This document shows, piece by piece, positions 49,954 to 59,268 of a stretch of 64,000 nucleotides of DNA. Position numbers and translations under genes: made by a program. The stretch spans positions 1,984,001 to 2,048,000 of the forward strand of contig NZ_CP107903.1 of NCBI RefSeq assembly GCF_036013955.1. Reading direction: 5' to 3'. The notes below the pieces were generated by a model. That model had not been told where the DNA came from, made no database searches, and was given only the letters and a program-made list of their open reading frames with translations. Every line of letters begins with the position of its first letter. Positions within the stretch are counted from its first letter, which is position 1. Origin of the DNA: Streptomyces sp. NBC_00459. Lineage in GTDB: Bacteria > Actinomycetota > Actinomycetes > Streptomycetales > Streptomycetaceae.

Positions 49954-50038
49954 GACACCCAGCTTCGCATGAAACACGCCATGGGGCGCAGGGAGTTGAC
50001 GGGCGGCTCCGCAGGTGGGAATGAGGTGTTCACTGCGC

Positions 50039-50245
50039 TCAGCGCGTCAGCAGTTCCCGCGCCCGTTCAAGGAAGTGGGCGATCAGCGGGTCGCCCGTCG
50101 CGGCCTGTGCGTCGGTGGGGTTCAGCATCAGTACGAGCAGCGCGACGAACGCGAGCGTCGGCAGTACCAGGGCCCACCACGGCAGCCGTATGTCGACTCC
50201 ACGCGTGGTCGCCGGAAGGGGCCGGGAGTGCGTGCGGGCCGACAT
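50039..50245 (-). CDS. Small single-pass membrane protein
   Basis: A 68-residue protein with one central hydrophobic segment (LPWWALVLPTLAFVALLVLM) followed by a charged C-terminus ending LERARELLTR. The ATG has GGAGG 4 bases upstream, a strong argument that it is real. Function unknown. Confidence 0.7.
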   Translation of the reverse strand: MSARTHSRPLPATTRGVDIRLPWWALVLPTLAFVALLVLMLNPTDAQAATGDPLIAHFLERARELLTR

Positions 50246-50402
50246 GATGCCTCCGTGGGTCTTCGAGCCGTCCGTGGCCGGCATCTCGCGGCCACACCTC
50301 GAAGTTACGGAAGTCGCGGCTCTCAACCCATCCGGTGATCCACCCACTTGACCCTGAGACTCGCCCCCTAGGGGATGGTGGGGATATCCCCACCAACGGT
50401 TC

Positions 50403-50519
50403 TCACGGTGAGGCGATCGTCGCGATGACGGCGATGATCACGAAGATGGCGAAGAACGAGCCGAAGACGAGCAGCATCTTCTTCTGGCCGTTCTGGGGGT
50501 TCGGATCGAGCACTGGCAT
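50403..50519 (-). CDS. 38-residue membrane peptide next to the MFS gene (SGM_5486-like)
   Basis: Sequence begins MPVLDPNPQNGQKKMLLV and has one hydrophobic helix (AIFVIIAVIATIA). It matches what I recall as the SGM_5486 family of transporter-associated miniproteins, found beside MFS genes. It lies 67 bases downstream of the MFS gene in the same direction. Confidence 0.7.
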   Translation of the reverse strand: MPVLDPNPQNGQKKMLLVFGSFFAIFVIIAVIATIASP

Positions 50520-50585
50520 GCCGCCAGTTTCGCACCCGTCCCGCCCGTCCGTACTCCCGGGGTGTCCGCATCTGGTGGGGCGGGG

Positions 50586-51890
50586 TCAGCGGGCCGCCGC
50601 CTCGTCCTCGACGGTGCGATCACGTCCCGCCAGTACGCCCACGGCCATCTGCGGCAGCAGCAGGCCGGCCATCAGCGCGAGCGGCAGTCCCCAGCCGCCG
50701 CTGTGCTGGTAGAGAACGCCCACGACGAGCGGCCCGGGAATGGAGATCAGATAGCCGGTGCTCTGGGCGAAGGCAGACAGCTGGGCGACGCCCGCGCCCG
50801 TCCTGGCCCGCATGCCGACCATCGTGAGGGCCAGCGGGAAGGAGCAGTTGGCGATGCCGAGCAGTACGGCCCAGACCCAGGCTCCACCGGCCGGCGCGAT
50901 GTAGAGGCCCGCGTATCCGAGAAGCCCGCAAGCGCCGAGCACGACCACGATGGGCCCCTGGCGGGGCAGGCGCGTGGCGACGCGCGGGATGACGAAGGCG
51001 AGCGGCACCCCCATCGCCATGGTCACGGCGAGCAGCAGTCCGGCGGTGCCGGCCGGGACACCCGCGTCCCGGAAGATCTGCGCCATCCAACCCATGGTGA
51101 CGTAGGCGGCGGTGGCCTGGAGCCCGAAGAACACGGCGAGCGCCCAGGCGGTACGGCTCCGGGTGATGCGCAGCGCGCCGGTCCCCGGCCCCGTGGCGGA
51201 CGTCCCGCGCGCGGAGGGTGTCTCCCGTCGCGATCCGCTCGCGCCCCGTTCCCGTACCAGCGGGATCCAGGGCATCACGGCCGCCGCCGCGAGAACCGCC
51301 CAGACGGTCAGTCCCGACTGCCAACTTCCGCCCAGTGCTTCGGTCATGGGCACGGTGACCGCCGCCGCGGCGGCGGTGCCGAGGGCGAGGGCCATCGAGT
51401 ACAGGCCCGTCATGGAGCCGACCCGGTCCGGGAACCAGCGCTTCACGACGACCGGCATCAGGACGTTGCTGACCGCGATGCCCATGAGGGCGAGCGCGCT
51501 GGCGGCCAGGAACCCGGCGGCGGTGCCCGTCCAGGGGCGGATCGCCAGGCCGGCGGCGATGGCGGCCATTCCGGCGCAGACGACCGCGCCGACGCCGAAG
51601 CGGCGGGCCAGCCGCGGAGCCATGACGCCGAAGAGGGCGAAGCAGAACGGGGGTACGGAGGTGAGCACCCCGGCCGCCGTGCCGCTCATGCCGAGTCCTT
51701 CGCGCACCTCTTCGAGGAGGGCACCGAGGCTGGTGATGGCGGGCCGGAGGTTGAGGGCGGACAGCACGATGCCGACGACGACCAGCCGCGTGACCCACGC
51801 GCGCGTGGCTGTCGCCCCGCTCCCGTTGTCCGGCTCGGCCGACTTGCGTATGGACGTGGACGTCGTCGTCCGGGTTTCCTCGCTCACCAT
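50586..51890 (-). CDS. CynX/NimT-type MFS transporter
   Basis: A 434-residue transporter with about twelve membrane segments. Signatures include VVVGIVLSALNLRPAITSLG at the N-terminus, the internal loop VVVKRWFPDRVGSMTGLYS and AVFFGLQATAAYVTMGWMAQ, typical of the cyanate/nitroimidazole group. Direction and substrate are unknown. It is divergent from a FadR-type regulator across a short operator region, and the regulator probably controls it. ATG 51890 is chosen over ATG 51902. Confidence 0.92.
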   Translation of the reverse strand: MVSEETRTTTSTSIRKSAEPDNGSGATATRAWVTRLVVVGIVLSALNLRPAITSLGALLEEVREGLGMSGTAAGVLTSVPPFCFALFGVMAPRLARRFGVGAVVCAGMAAIAAGLAIRPWTGTAAGFLAASALALMGIAVSNVLMPVVVKRWFPDRVGSMTGLYSMALALGTAAAAAVTVPMTEALGGSWQSGLTVWAVLAAAAVMPWIPLVRERGASGSRRETPSARGTSATGPGTGALRITRSRTAWALAVFFGLQATAAYVTMGWMAQIFRDAGVPAGTAGLLLAVTMAMGVPLAFVIPRVATRLPRQGPIVVVLGACGLLGYAGLYIAPAGGAWVWAVLLGIANCSFPLALTMVGMRARTGAGVAQLSAFAQSTGYLISIPGPLVVGVLYQHSGGWGLPLALMAGLLLPQMAVGVLAGRDRTVEDEAAAR

Positions 51891-51904
51891 GACACTCAGC
51901 ATAG

Positions 51905-51919
51905 AATCATAGGATGATT
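51905..51919. promoter_or_regulatory. Palindromic operator between MFS and FadR genes
   Basis: Perfect inverted repeat AATCAT-AGG-ATGATT, 30-44 bases before the regulator start and 15 bases before the MFS start. Size and placement fit a GntR/FadR site. Confidence 0.65.
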
Positions 51920-51948
51920 GGTTGTAACCCCCCGTGCGAAGATGTGCC

Positions 51949-52638
51949 ATGCCGCCGCTGAGCCACCCCCACCGATCGGCCCTGTCCGAGCAGGTCATCG
52001 CCGCACTGCGGAACCAGATCACCTCGGGCGAGTGGCCCGTCGGCTCCCGCATCCCGACCGAGCCCGAGCTGGTCGCGCAGCTCGGAGTGGCCCGGAACAC
52101 GGTCCGGGAGGCGGTCCGGGCCCTCGCGCACAACGGGCTGCTGGACATCCGCCAGGGCTCGGGCACGTACGTCGTGGCGACCAGTGAGCTGGCCGGCGTG
52201 ATGCACCGCCGCTTCGCCGACGCGGACCCCCGGCACATCGCCGAGCTGCGGTCCACCCTGGAGTCGGGCGCGGCCGAGCTGGCGGCCCTGCGGCGCACGG
52301 AACGCGACCTCAAGCAGCTGGACGCACTCCTGGGGCGCCGGGAGGAGGCCTGGGCGTCCGGTGACGCGGAGGCGTTCGTGACGGCCGACGCGAGCCTGCA
52401 CATGGCGGTGGTGGCCGCGTCCCACAACGACGTGATGACGGCGGTGTACGCGGACCTGGGCGAGGTGTTGCGGGACTGGCTGCGCGACGACGTGGGCGGG
52501 AGGCTGACCCCTCAGTCGTACGTGGACCACGCTCCGCTCGTCGAGGCGATCCGCGCGGGCGACGCGGCGGCTGCCGCCAGGGAGGCGGCGGGTTATCCGT
52601 TCTCGTGCCGCCTCAGGTCGTCCGCTTCTGGTGGCTGA
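51949..52638 (+). CDS. FadR-subfamily GntR transcriptional regulator
   Basis: A 229-residue regulator. The winged-helix domain reads LSEQVIAALRNQITSGEWPV, GSRIPTEPELVAQLGVARNT and REAVRALAHNGLLDIRQGSG. The C-terminal FCD domain has ELRSTLESGAAELAALR and ADASLHMAVVAASHND with His ligands for a metal. It most likely represses the divergent MFS gene. ATG 51949 is used; GTG 51934 is a possible alternative. Confidence 0.92.
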   Translation: MPPLSHPHRSALSEQVIAALRNQITSGEWPVGSRIPTEPELVAQLGVARNTVREAVRALAHNGLLDIRQGSGTYVVATSELAGVMHRRFADADPRHIAELRSTLESGAAELAALRRTERDLKQLDALLGRREEAWASGDAEAFVTADASLHMAVVAASHNDVMTAVYADLGEVLRDWLRDDVGGRLTPQSYVDHAPLVEAIRAGDAAAAAREAAGYPFSCRLRSSASGG

Positions 52639-52966
52639 CCCACACGGAGCGGATCTCCTTCCAGCAGCGGCCGGTGAGCCGTACGGTCTGCGCGGGCCCG
52701 GCCTCGACCGAGGAGCCGTCGCTGTCGAGGTCCCACCAGCGGTCGCACTCGATGTGCAGACGTACGCGGTCGGCGGCCACGAAGGGGTTGTGGCAGTAGG
52801 CGGTCACCTGGGAGCCGGTGACCCGGGTGTGGCAGGTGGAGCCGAAGGGCTCGGGCCGCTCCTGTCGTCGTCCCTCCACGCGTGTGTGCGGAACGGCTTC
52901 GTACGGAAGGCCGGCTATGAGAGCGGCGGCGACGAGCAGCGGGGCGAAGCTGCGGGAGAGACGCAC
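52613..52966 (-). CDS. Small secreted protein with paired cysteines
   Basis: A 117-residue protein with a signal peptide (RLSRSFAPLLVAAALIAG) and a mature part with three cysteines (STCHTRVTGSQVTAYCHNPF, IECDRWWDLDSDGS, GRCWKEIRSVWVSH). GTG 52966 has GGAGG 10 bases upstream. Its end overlaps the end of the regulator gene on the other strand by 26 bases. Function unknown. Confidence 0.65.
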   Translation of the reverse strand: MRLSRSFAPLLVAAALIAGLPYEAVPHTRVEGRRQERPEPFGSTCHTRVTGSQVTAYCHNPFVAADRVRLHIECDRWWDLDSDGSSVEAGPAQTVRLTGRCWKEIRSVWVSHQKRTT

Positions 52967-53090
52967 AAGGGGGGACCTCCTCGACCGTGCTGGGGAGGGA
53001 ACGCGAGGTGAACGCGTAATCCAGAGTGCCCAGTTACCCCTCTTCCCCGCCCGATCGGATGGGCCGAACGGGTGACGAGGCACCGACACG

Positions 53091-53127
53091 CCGAAGGCCC
53101 GCGCCGGAACGGGACGCGGGCCCTCGG
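53091..53127 (-). terminator. Hairpin after fabI
   Basis: GGCCCGCGCCGG and its partner CCG-GGACGCGGGCC with flanking CCGA/CTCGG pairing form a stem just after the fabI stop. Confidence 0.6.
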
Positions 53128-53162
53128 AATGTCGGCCGAGCCTGTGACGGCAGCGGCAGCGG

Positions 53163-53930
53163 TCACGCGCCGATCGCGTGCAGCCCGCCGTCCACGTGGA
53201 TGATCTCGCCGGTGGTCTTCGGGAACCAGTCGCTCAGCAGGGCGACGATGCCGCGGCCGGCCGGCTCCGGGTCCTTGAGGTCCCACTCCAGCGGGGAGCG
53301 GTTGTCCCACACGGCGGCCAGCTCACCGAAGCCCGGGATGGACTTGGCGGCCATCGAGGCGAGCGGACCCGCGGAGATGAGGTTGCAGCGGATGTTCTGC
53401 TTGCCCAGGTCGCGCGCCACGTAGCGGCTGGTGGCCTCCAGGGCGGCCTTGGCCGGGCCCATCCAGTCGTACTGCGGCCAGGCGTACTGGGCGTCGAAGG
53501 TGAGGCCGACGACCGAGCCGCCGTTCTGCATCAGCGGCAGGCAGGCCATGGTGAGCGACTTCAGGGAGTACGCCGAGACGTGCATGGCGGTCGCCACGGA
53601 CTCGAACGGGGTGTTGAGGAAGTTGCCGCCGAGGGCGTCCTGCGGGGCGAAACCGATGGAGTGGACGACGCCGTCGAGGCCGCCGAGCTCCGCGCCGACG
53701 AGGTCGGCCAGGCGGCCCAGGTGCTCCTCGTTCGTGACGTCGAGCTCCAGGACCTTGGTGGGCTTGGGGAGCTTCTTGGCGATGCGCTCGGTCAGCGTGG
53801 GCCGCGGGAACGCGGTCAGGATGATCTCGGCGCCCTGCTCCTGGGCCAGCTTGGCGGCGTGGAAGGCGATGGAGGACTCCATCAGCACACCGGAGATCAG
53901 GACGCGCTTGCCCTTGAGAATTCCGCTCAT
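53163..53930 (-). CDS. fabI: Enoyl-ACP reductase (FabI/InhA type)
   Basis: A 255-residue NADH-dependent enoyl-ACP reductase, last step of fatty-acid elongation. It shows LISGVLMESSIAFHAAKLAQ, DGVVHSIGFAPQ, and the active-site Tyr154-x6-Lys161 in YDWMGPAK, then LISAGPLASMAAKSIPGF. It lies 5 bases after fabG in one operon. The sequence resembles InhA more than E. coli FabI, as is usual in actinobacteria. Confidence 0.95.
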   Translation of the reverse strand: MSGILKGKRVLISGVLMESSIAFHAAKLAQEQGAEIILTAFPRPTLTERIAKKLPKPTKVLELDVTNEEHLGRLADLVGAELGGLDGVVHSIGFAPQDALGGNFLNTPFESVATAMHVSAYSLKSLTMACLPLMQNGGSVVGLTFDAQYAWPQYDWMGPAKAALEATSRYVARDLGKQNIRCNLISAGPLASMAAKSIPGFGELAAVWDNRSPLEWDLKDPEPAGRGIVALLSDWFPKTTGEIIHVDGGLHAIGA

Positions 53931-53935
53931 GGTGA

Positions 53936-54640
53936 TCAGTGACCCATTCCCAGTCCGCCGTCAACGGGGATGACGGCTCCAGTGATGTACGAGGCGTCGT
54001 CCGAGGCGAGGAACCGCACCGTTGCGGCGATCTCCTCCGGCTGCGCGTACCGGCCGAGCGGCACCTGGGCGACGATGCCCGCGCGCTGCTCGTCGGTGAG
54101 GACCTTGGTCATGTCGGTGTCGACGAAGCCGGGTGCGACCACGTTGAAGGTGATGTTGCGCGAGCCCAGCTCACGGGCGAGGGAGCGGGCGAACCCGACC
54201 AGGCCGGCCTTGGAGGCGGCGTAGTTCGCCTGCCCCGGCGAGCCGTACAGCCCGACGACCGACGAGATCAGGACGACGCGGCCCTTCTTGGCGCGCAGCA
54301 TCCCGCGGTTGGCCCGCTTGACGACGCGGAAGGTGCCGGTGAGGTTGGTGTCGAGGACGGACGTGAAGTCGTCCTCGGACATGCGCATCAGGAGCTGGTC
54401 CTTGGTGACACCGGCGTTGGCGACGAGGACCTCGACCGGGCCGTGCTCGGCCTCGATCTCCTTGTAGGCCTGCTCCACCTGCTCGGTGTCGGTGATGTCG
54501 CACTTGACGGCGAGGAAGCCTGCCGGTGGCTCACCGGAACGGTATGTGATGGCGACCTTGTCGCCGGCATCGGCGAACGCGCGGGCGATGGCGAGGCCGA
54601 TGCCCCGGTTGCCTCCGGTGACGAGAACCGAGCGGCTCAA
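53936..54640 (-). CDS. fabG: 3-oxoacyl-ACP reductase
   Basis: A 234-residue SDR reductase: VLVTGGNRGIGLAIARAFAD, VLVANAGVTKDQLL, VVLISSVVGLYGSPGQANYA with Tyr140 and Lys144, and GFVDTDMTKVL. The TTG start at 54640 is chosen because AAAGGGTGATC, complementary to the 16S tail, lies upstream and homologues begin SRSVLVTGG. It precedes fabI by 5 bases. Confidence 0.95.
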   Translation of the reverse strand: MSRSVLVTGGNRGIGLAIARAFADAGDKVAITYRSGEPPAGFLAVKCDITDTEQVEQAYKEIEAEHGPVEVLVANAGVTKDQLLMRMSEDDFTSVLDTNLTGTFRVVKRANRGMLRAKKGRVVLISSVVGLYGSPGQANYAASKAGLVGFARSLARELGSRNITFNVVAPGFVDTDMTKVLTDEQRAGIVAQVPLGRYAQPEEIAATVRFLASDDASYITGAVIPVDGGLGMGH

Positions 54641-54940
54641 CGGATCACCCTTTCGGTAGCGGTTCAGGACCTGTCCGAACACCCGGGTTGACAGGCTTCT
54701 TCTCCGAAAACCTATCGGGCCGTCCAGGCCCGCGGACAATCGGGCACCGACAGTGGCTCACCCCTGGTCCTGTCGGGTCTCTACAGTCGGCGTGCCCGCA
54801 GAAGGGTCCGCCGGGCGGCGCCGCGAGCAAGGGACGGGCACGGTTCGGGGCGTGAATCCGGTGGAAGCCGGGGTGTCGGTTCTGCATGATTCACTGCGGG
54901 ACATACTCATCTCGCCAACGGTGACAAGGGGAGGCCCCTC
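54641..54940. other. Divergent intergenic region fabG / tldD
   Basis: 300 bases with no gene seen. It must hold promoters both ways. TTGACA occurs at about 54687 on the plus strand, but its spacing to TATCGG is long (19 bases). AGGGGAGG precedes the tldD start. Confidence 0.4.
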
Positions 54941-56464
54941 GTGGCCCATGAAATCGATCCGTCGTTCCTCGCGTTGCCCTTGCGGGCCCTCGCCGATGCC
55001 GCCCTGGCACGCGCGCGTGCGCTGGGTGCCGACCACGCGGACTTCCGCTTCGAGCGGGTGCGCAGCGCGTCCTGGCGGCTGCGGGACGCCAAGCCGTCGG
55101 GATCGTCGGACACCACGGACCTGGGGTACGCGGTGCGGGTGGTGCACGGCGGAACCTGGGGGTTCGCGTCGGGCGTGGACCTCAGCATGGACGCCGCCGC
55201 GAAGGTCGCCTCGCAGGCCGTGGCCATGGCGAAGCTCTCCGCCCAGGTGATCAAGGCTGCGGGGTCCGACGAGCGCGTGGAGCTGGCCGACGAGCCGGTG
55301 CACGCCGACAGGACGTGGGTCTCGTCCTACGAGATCGATCCGTTCACCGTGCCCGACGAGGAGAAGGCGGGCCTGCTGGCCGAGTGGAGCGCGCGGCTGC
55401 TCGCGGCGAACGGGGTCAACCACGTCGACGCCTCGCTGCTCACGGTGCACGAGAACAAGTTCTACGCCGACACCGCGGGGACCGTCACCACCCAGCAGCG
55501 GGTGCGGCTGCACCCGCAGTTCACCGCTGTCTCGGTCGACGAGTCGAGCGGCGAGTTCGACTCGATGCGGACCATCGCGCCGCCCGTCGGGCGCGGCTGG
55601 GAGTACCTCACGGGGCGGGGCTGGGACTGGGATTCCGAACTCGAACAGATCCCTGAGCTGCTCGCCGAGAAGATGCGGGCGCCGAGCGTCGAGGCCGGGC
55701 TGTACGACCTGGTCGTCGACCCGTCCAACCTGTGGCTGACCATCCACGAGTCCATCGGCCACGCCACCGAGCTGGACCGGGCCCTCGGCTACGAGGCGGC
55801 GTACGCGGGCACGTCCTTCGCCACCTTCGACCAGCTCGGCAAGCTCAGGTACGGCTCCGAGCTGATGAACGTGACCGGCGACCGCACCGCCGAACACGGT
55901 CTGGCGACCATCGGCTACGACGACGAGGGCGTCGCCGGCCAGTCGTGGGACCTGGTCAAGGGCGGCACCCTCGTGGGGTACCAGCTGGACCGGCGGATCG
56001 CGAAGCTGACCGGGTTCGAGCGGTCCAACGGGTGCGCGTACGCCGACTCGCCCGGGCATGTGCCCGTGCAGCGGATGGCCAACGTGTCGTTGCAGCCGGA
56101 TCCGGGCGGCCTTGCGACCGAGGATCTCATCGGCGGGGTCGACCGCGGGATCTACGTCGTCGGGGACCGGTCCTGGTCCATCGACATGCAGCGCTACAAC
56201 TTCCAGTTCACCGGGCAGCGGTTCTTCAAGATCGAGAACGGGCGGATCACCGGGCAGCTGCGGGACGTGGCCTACCAGGCGACGACCACCGACTTCTGGG
56301 GCTCCATGGCAGCCGTCGGCGGTCCGCAGACGTATGTCCTGGGTGGTGCCTTCAACTGCGGCAAGGCCCAGCCGGGACAGGTCGCGGCCGTGTCCCACGG
56401 ATGCCCGTCGGCCCTCTTCAAGGGCGTCAACATTCTGAACACCACGCAGGAGGCCGGTCGATGA
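54941..56464 (+). CDS. tldD: TldD family metalloprotease subunit
   Basis: A 507-residue TldD with the metal site HESIGH (His269, Glu270, His274) followed by ATELDRALGYE. It begins LALPLRALADAALARARALG and ends FKGVNILNTTQEAGR. With TldE it forms a heterodimeric protease that, in other bacteria, trims microcin and other modified peptides or unfolded proteins. GTG start with AAGGGGAGG upstream. Confidence 0.94.
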   Translation: MAHEIDPSFLALPLRALADAALARARALGADHADFRFERVRSASWRLRDAKPSGSSDTTDLGYAVRVVHGGTWGFASGVDLSMDAAAKVASQAVAMAKLSAQVIKAAGSDERVELADEPVHADRTWVSSYEIDPFTVPDEEKAGLLAEWSARLLAANGVNHVDASLLTVHENKFYADTAGTVTTQQRVRLHPQFTAVSVDESSGEFDSMRTIAPPVGRGWEYLTGRGWDWDSELEQIPELLAEKMRAPSVEAGLYDLVVDPSNLWLTIHESIGHATELDRALGYEAAYAGTSFATFDQLGKLRYGSELMNVTGDRTAEHGLATIGYDDEGVAGQSWDLVKGGTLVGYQLDRRIAKLTGFERSNGCAYADSPGHVPVQRMANVSLQPDPGGLATEDLIGGVDRGIYVVGDRSWSIDMQRYNFQFTGQRFFKIENGRITGQLRDVAYQATTTDFWGSMAAVGGPQTYVLGGAFNCGKAQPGQVAAVSHGCPSALFKGVNILNTTQEAGR

Positions 56465-57855
56465 GCGCCCGTTTGATCAAGCCGCACGAGATCGTCGAGC
56501 GGGCCCTCGAACTGTCCCGGGCCGACGGGTGTGTCGTCATCGCCGACGAGGAGTCGACCGCCAACCTGCGCTGGGCGGGCAACGCCCTCACCACCAACGG
56601 GGTCACCCGCGGGCGCACGCTCACGGTCGTCGCCACCGTCGCCGGCAAGCAGGGCACGGCCTCCGGCGTCGTCTCCCGCGCTGCCGTCACCGCCGACGAA
56701 CTGGAGCCGCTGGTACGGGCCGCCGAGGCCGCCGCGCGCGGTGCCGGGCCCGCGGAGGACGCCCAGGCGCTGGTCGGGGGTGTACCGGAGTCCCCGGACT
56801 TCACGGACGCGCCCGCCGAGACCTCGTCCGCGGTGTTCGCCGACTTCGCGCCGGCGCTCGGCGAGGCGTTCGCACGCGCGCGTGCGGGCGGCCGGGAGCT
56901 GTACGGCTTCGCCAACCACGAACTGGTGTCGAGCTATGTGGGTACGTCGACGGGGCTGCGCCTGCGTCATGACCAGCCCAACGGGACGCTGGAGCTGAAC
57001 GCCAAGTCCCCGGACCGTACGCGTTCGGCGTGGGCCGGGCGGTCGACGCGGGACTTCAAGGACGTCGATCCGGCCGCCCTCGACGCCGAACTGGCCGTAC
57101 GTCTCGGCTGGGCGGAGCGGCGGATCGAACTGCCCGCCGGGCGGTACGAGACGCTGCTGCCGCCGACCGCCGTCGCCGACCTGCTGATCTACCAGATGTG
57201 GTCGGCGTCCGCGCGGGACGCCGCCGAGGGGCGCACGGTGTTCTCCAAGCCGGGCGGCGGGACACGCATCGGCGAGAGGCTCACCGAGCTGCCGCTGACG
57301 CTGCGCAGCGACCCGAACGAGCCGGGCCTGGAGGCCTCCCCCTTCCTGCTCGCCCACTCCTCCGGCGACGACCAGTCGGTGTTCGACAACGGGCTGCCGC
57401 TGAGCGCCACGGAGTGGATCCGCGAGGGCGAACTGAACCGGCTGATCACCTCCCGGCACACCGCCGGGCTGACCGGCCTGCCCGTGTCCCCGGCGATCGG
57501 CAACATCGTCCTGGACGGGGGCGAGGACAAGTCCCTGGAGGAGATGGTCGCGAACACCGAGCGCGGGCTGCTGCTGACCTGCCTCTGGTACATCCGCGAG
57601 GTCGACCCGGCGACCCTGCTGCTGACCGGCCTGACCCGCGACGGGGTGTATCTCATCGAGAACGGCGAGGTCGGCGGGGAGGTCAACAACTTCAGGTTCA
57701 ACGAGTCGCCGGTGAACCTGCTCGGGCGGGCCGTCGAGGCCGGGCGTACGGAGAAGACGCTGCCCCGGGAGTGGAGCGACTGGTTCACCAGGGCCGCGAT
57801 GCCGGCTCTGCGGGTGCCGGACTTCAATATGAGCTCTGTCAGTCAGGGCGTATAA
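56461..57855 (+). CDS. tldE: TldE/PmbA family metalloprotease subunit
   Basis: A 464-residue TldE/PmbA partner: IVERALELSRADGCVVIADE, NLRWAGNALTTNGVTRGR, RYETLLPPTAVADLLIYQMW and FRFNESPVNLLGRAVEAGR. Like other TldE subunits it lacks the HExxxH motif of TldD. Its ATG overlaps the tldD stop by 4 bases. Confidence 0.94.
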   Translation: MSARLIKPHEIVERALELSRADGCVVIADEESTANLRWAGNALTTNGVTRGRTLTVVATVAGKQGTASGVVSRAAVTADELEPLVRAAEAAARGAGPAEDAQALVGGVPESPDFTDAPAETSSAVFADFAPALGEAFARARAGGRELYGFANHELVSSYVGTSTGLRLRHDQPNGTLELNAKSPDRTRSAWAGRSTRDFKDVDPAALDAELAVRLGWAERRIELPAGRYETLLPPTAVADLLIYQMWSASARDAAEGRTVFSKPGGGTRIGERLTELPLTLRSDPNEPGLEASPFLLAHSSGDDQSVFDNGLPLSATEWIREGELNRLITSRHTAGLTGLPVSPAIGNIVLDGGEDKSLEEMVANTERGLLLTCLWYIREVDPATLLLTGLTRDGVYLIENGEVGGEVNNFRFNESPVNLLGRAVEAGRTEKTLPREWSDWFTRAAMPALRVPDFNMSSVSQGV

Positions 57856-57929
57856 CCTCGTAGCCGGTAGTCACTCGACTGCCGTACAACTGACTGTACG
57901 AAGACCATCCACAAGGAGATACGAGAACC

Positions 57930-59195
57930 GTGACGGACATCGTCGACGAGCTGAAGTGGCGGGGGCTGTTCGCCCTGTCCACTGACGAGGACGCTTTGCG
58001 CAAGGCGCTCGCGGACGGTCCCGTCACGTTCTATTGCGGTTTCGACCCGACCGCGGCCAGTCTGCACGTCGGTCACCTGGTGCAGGTGCTCACCATGCGC
58101 CGCCTCCAGCAGGCGGGCCTGCGTCCGCTGGCCCTGGTCGGCGGGGCGACCGGTCAGATCGGCGATCCGCGTCCCACCGCGGAGCGCACGCTGAACGACC
58201 CGGAGACGGTCGCGAACTGGGTGAACCGGCTCCGCGCCCAGATCGAGCCGTTCCTGTCCTTCGAGGGCGAGAACGCCGCGGTGATGGTGAACAACCTGGA
58301 CTGGACGGCCGGTCTGTCGGCCATCGAGTTCCTCCGGGACATCGGCAAGCACTTCCGCGTCAACAAGATGCTGACGAAGGACTCGGTCGCCCGGCGGCTG
58401 GAGTCCCAGGAAGGCATCAGCTACACGGAGTTCAGCTACCAGCTCCTCCAGGGCATGGACTTCCTGGAGCTGTACCGGAGGTACGGCTGCACGCTCCAGC
58501 AGGGCGGCAGCGACCAGTGGGGCAACCTCACGGCAGGCCTCGACCTGATCCACCGCCTGGAGCCCGACGCCGAGGCGCACTGTGTGGCGACGCCGCTGAT
58601 GGTCAAGGCGGACGGCACCAAGTTCGGCAAGTCCGAGGGCGGCGCCATCTGGCTCGACCCGGAGATGACGACGCCGTACGCGTTCTACCAGTTCTGGCTG
58701 AACGTGGACGACCGGGACATCTCGACGTACATGCGCATCCTGTCCTTCCAGTCTCCGGAGGAGCTGGAGGCGCTGGAGGCGCAGACCGCCGAGCGTCCGC
58801 AGGCGCGGGCCGCGCAGCGCGCGCTCGCCGAGGAGCTGACGAGGCTGGTGCACGGCGCCGAGCAGACCGCCGCCGTGATCGCCGCGTCCAAGGCCCTTTT
58901 CGGCCAGGGCGAGCTGGGTGAGCTGGACGAGCGGACGCTGGGCGCGGCCCTCTCCGAGGTGCCGCACATCCAGGTCGCCGAGGCGGGGCCGGTCATCGAC
59001 CTGTTCGCCGAGGTCGGACTGGTGGCCAGCAAGTCGGCCGCGCGGCGCACGGTGAAGGAGGGCGGCGCCTACGTGAACAACGCGAAGGTCACCGCCGAGG
59101 ACGCGGTTCCCGCGAAGGAGGACCTGCTGCACGGGCGGTGGCTGGTACTGCGCCGGGGCAAGAAGAACCTCGCGGCGGTGGAGGTCACCGGCTGA
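57930..59195 (+). CDS. tyrS: Tyrosyl-tRNA synthetase
   Basis: A 421-residue class I synthetase: the HIGH-type motif HVGH (residues 46-49) in TAASLHVGHLVQVL, ATGQIGDPRPT, QGGSDQWGNLTAG, the KMSKS-type loop KFGKS (231-235), and a C-terminal S4 RNA-binding domain (KSAARRTVKEGGAYVNNAKV). GTG start with AAGGAG upstream. An 18-bp hairpin ends the transcript. Confidence 0.97.
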   Translation: MTDIVDELKWRGLFALSTDEDALRKALADGPVTFYCGFDPTAASLHVGHLVQVLTMRRLQQAGLRPLALVGGATGQIGDPRPTAERTLNDPETVANWVNRLRAQIEPFLSFEGENAAVMVNNLDWTAGLSAIEFLRDIGKHFRVNKMLTKDSVARRLESQEGISYTEFSYQLLQGMDFLELYRRYGCTLQQGGSDQWGNLTAGLDLIHRLEPDAEAHCVATPLMVKADGTKFGKSEGGAIWLDPEMTTPYAFYQFWLNVDDRDISTYMRILSFQSPEELEALEAQTAERPQARAAQRALAEELTRLVHGAEQTAAVIAASKALFGQGELGELDERTLGAALSEVPHIQVAEAGPVIDLFAEVGLVASKSAARRTVKEGGAYVNNAKVTAEDAVPAKEDLLHGRWLVLRRGKKNLAAVEVTG

Positions 59196-59218
59196 CCGGG
59201 CCGTAGGTGTCCGAGCAC

Positions 59219-59262
59219 GTGTGAAGGGGGCGGCCCGATCGACAGGGCCGCCCCCTTCACAC
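59219..59262. terminator. Strong bidirectional hairpin after tyrS
   Basis: Perfect 18-bp inverted repeat (59219-59236 with 59245-59262) between convergent genes. Confidence 0.85.
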
Positions 59263-59268
59263 GTACCG

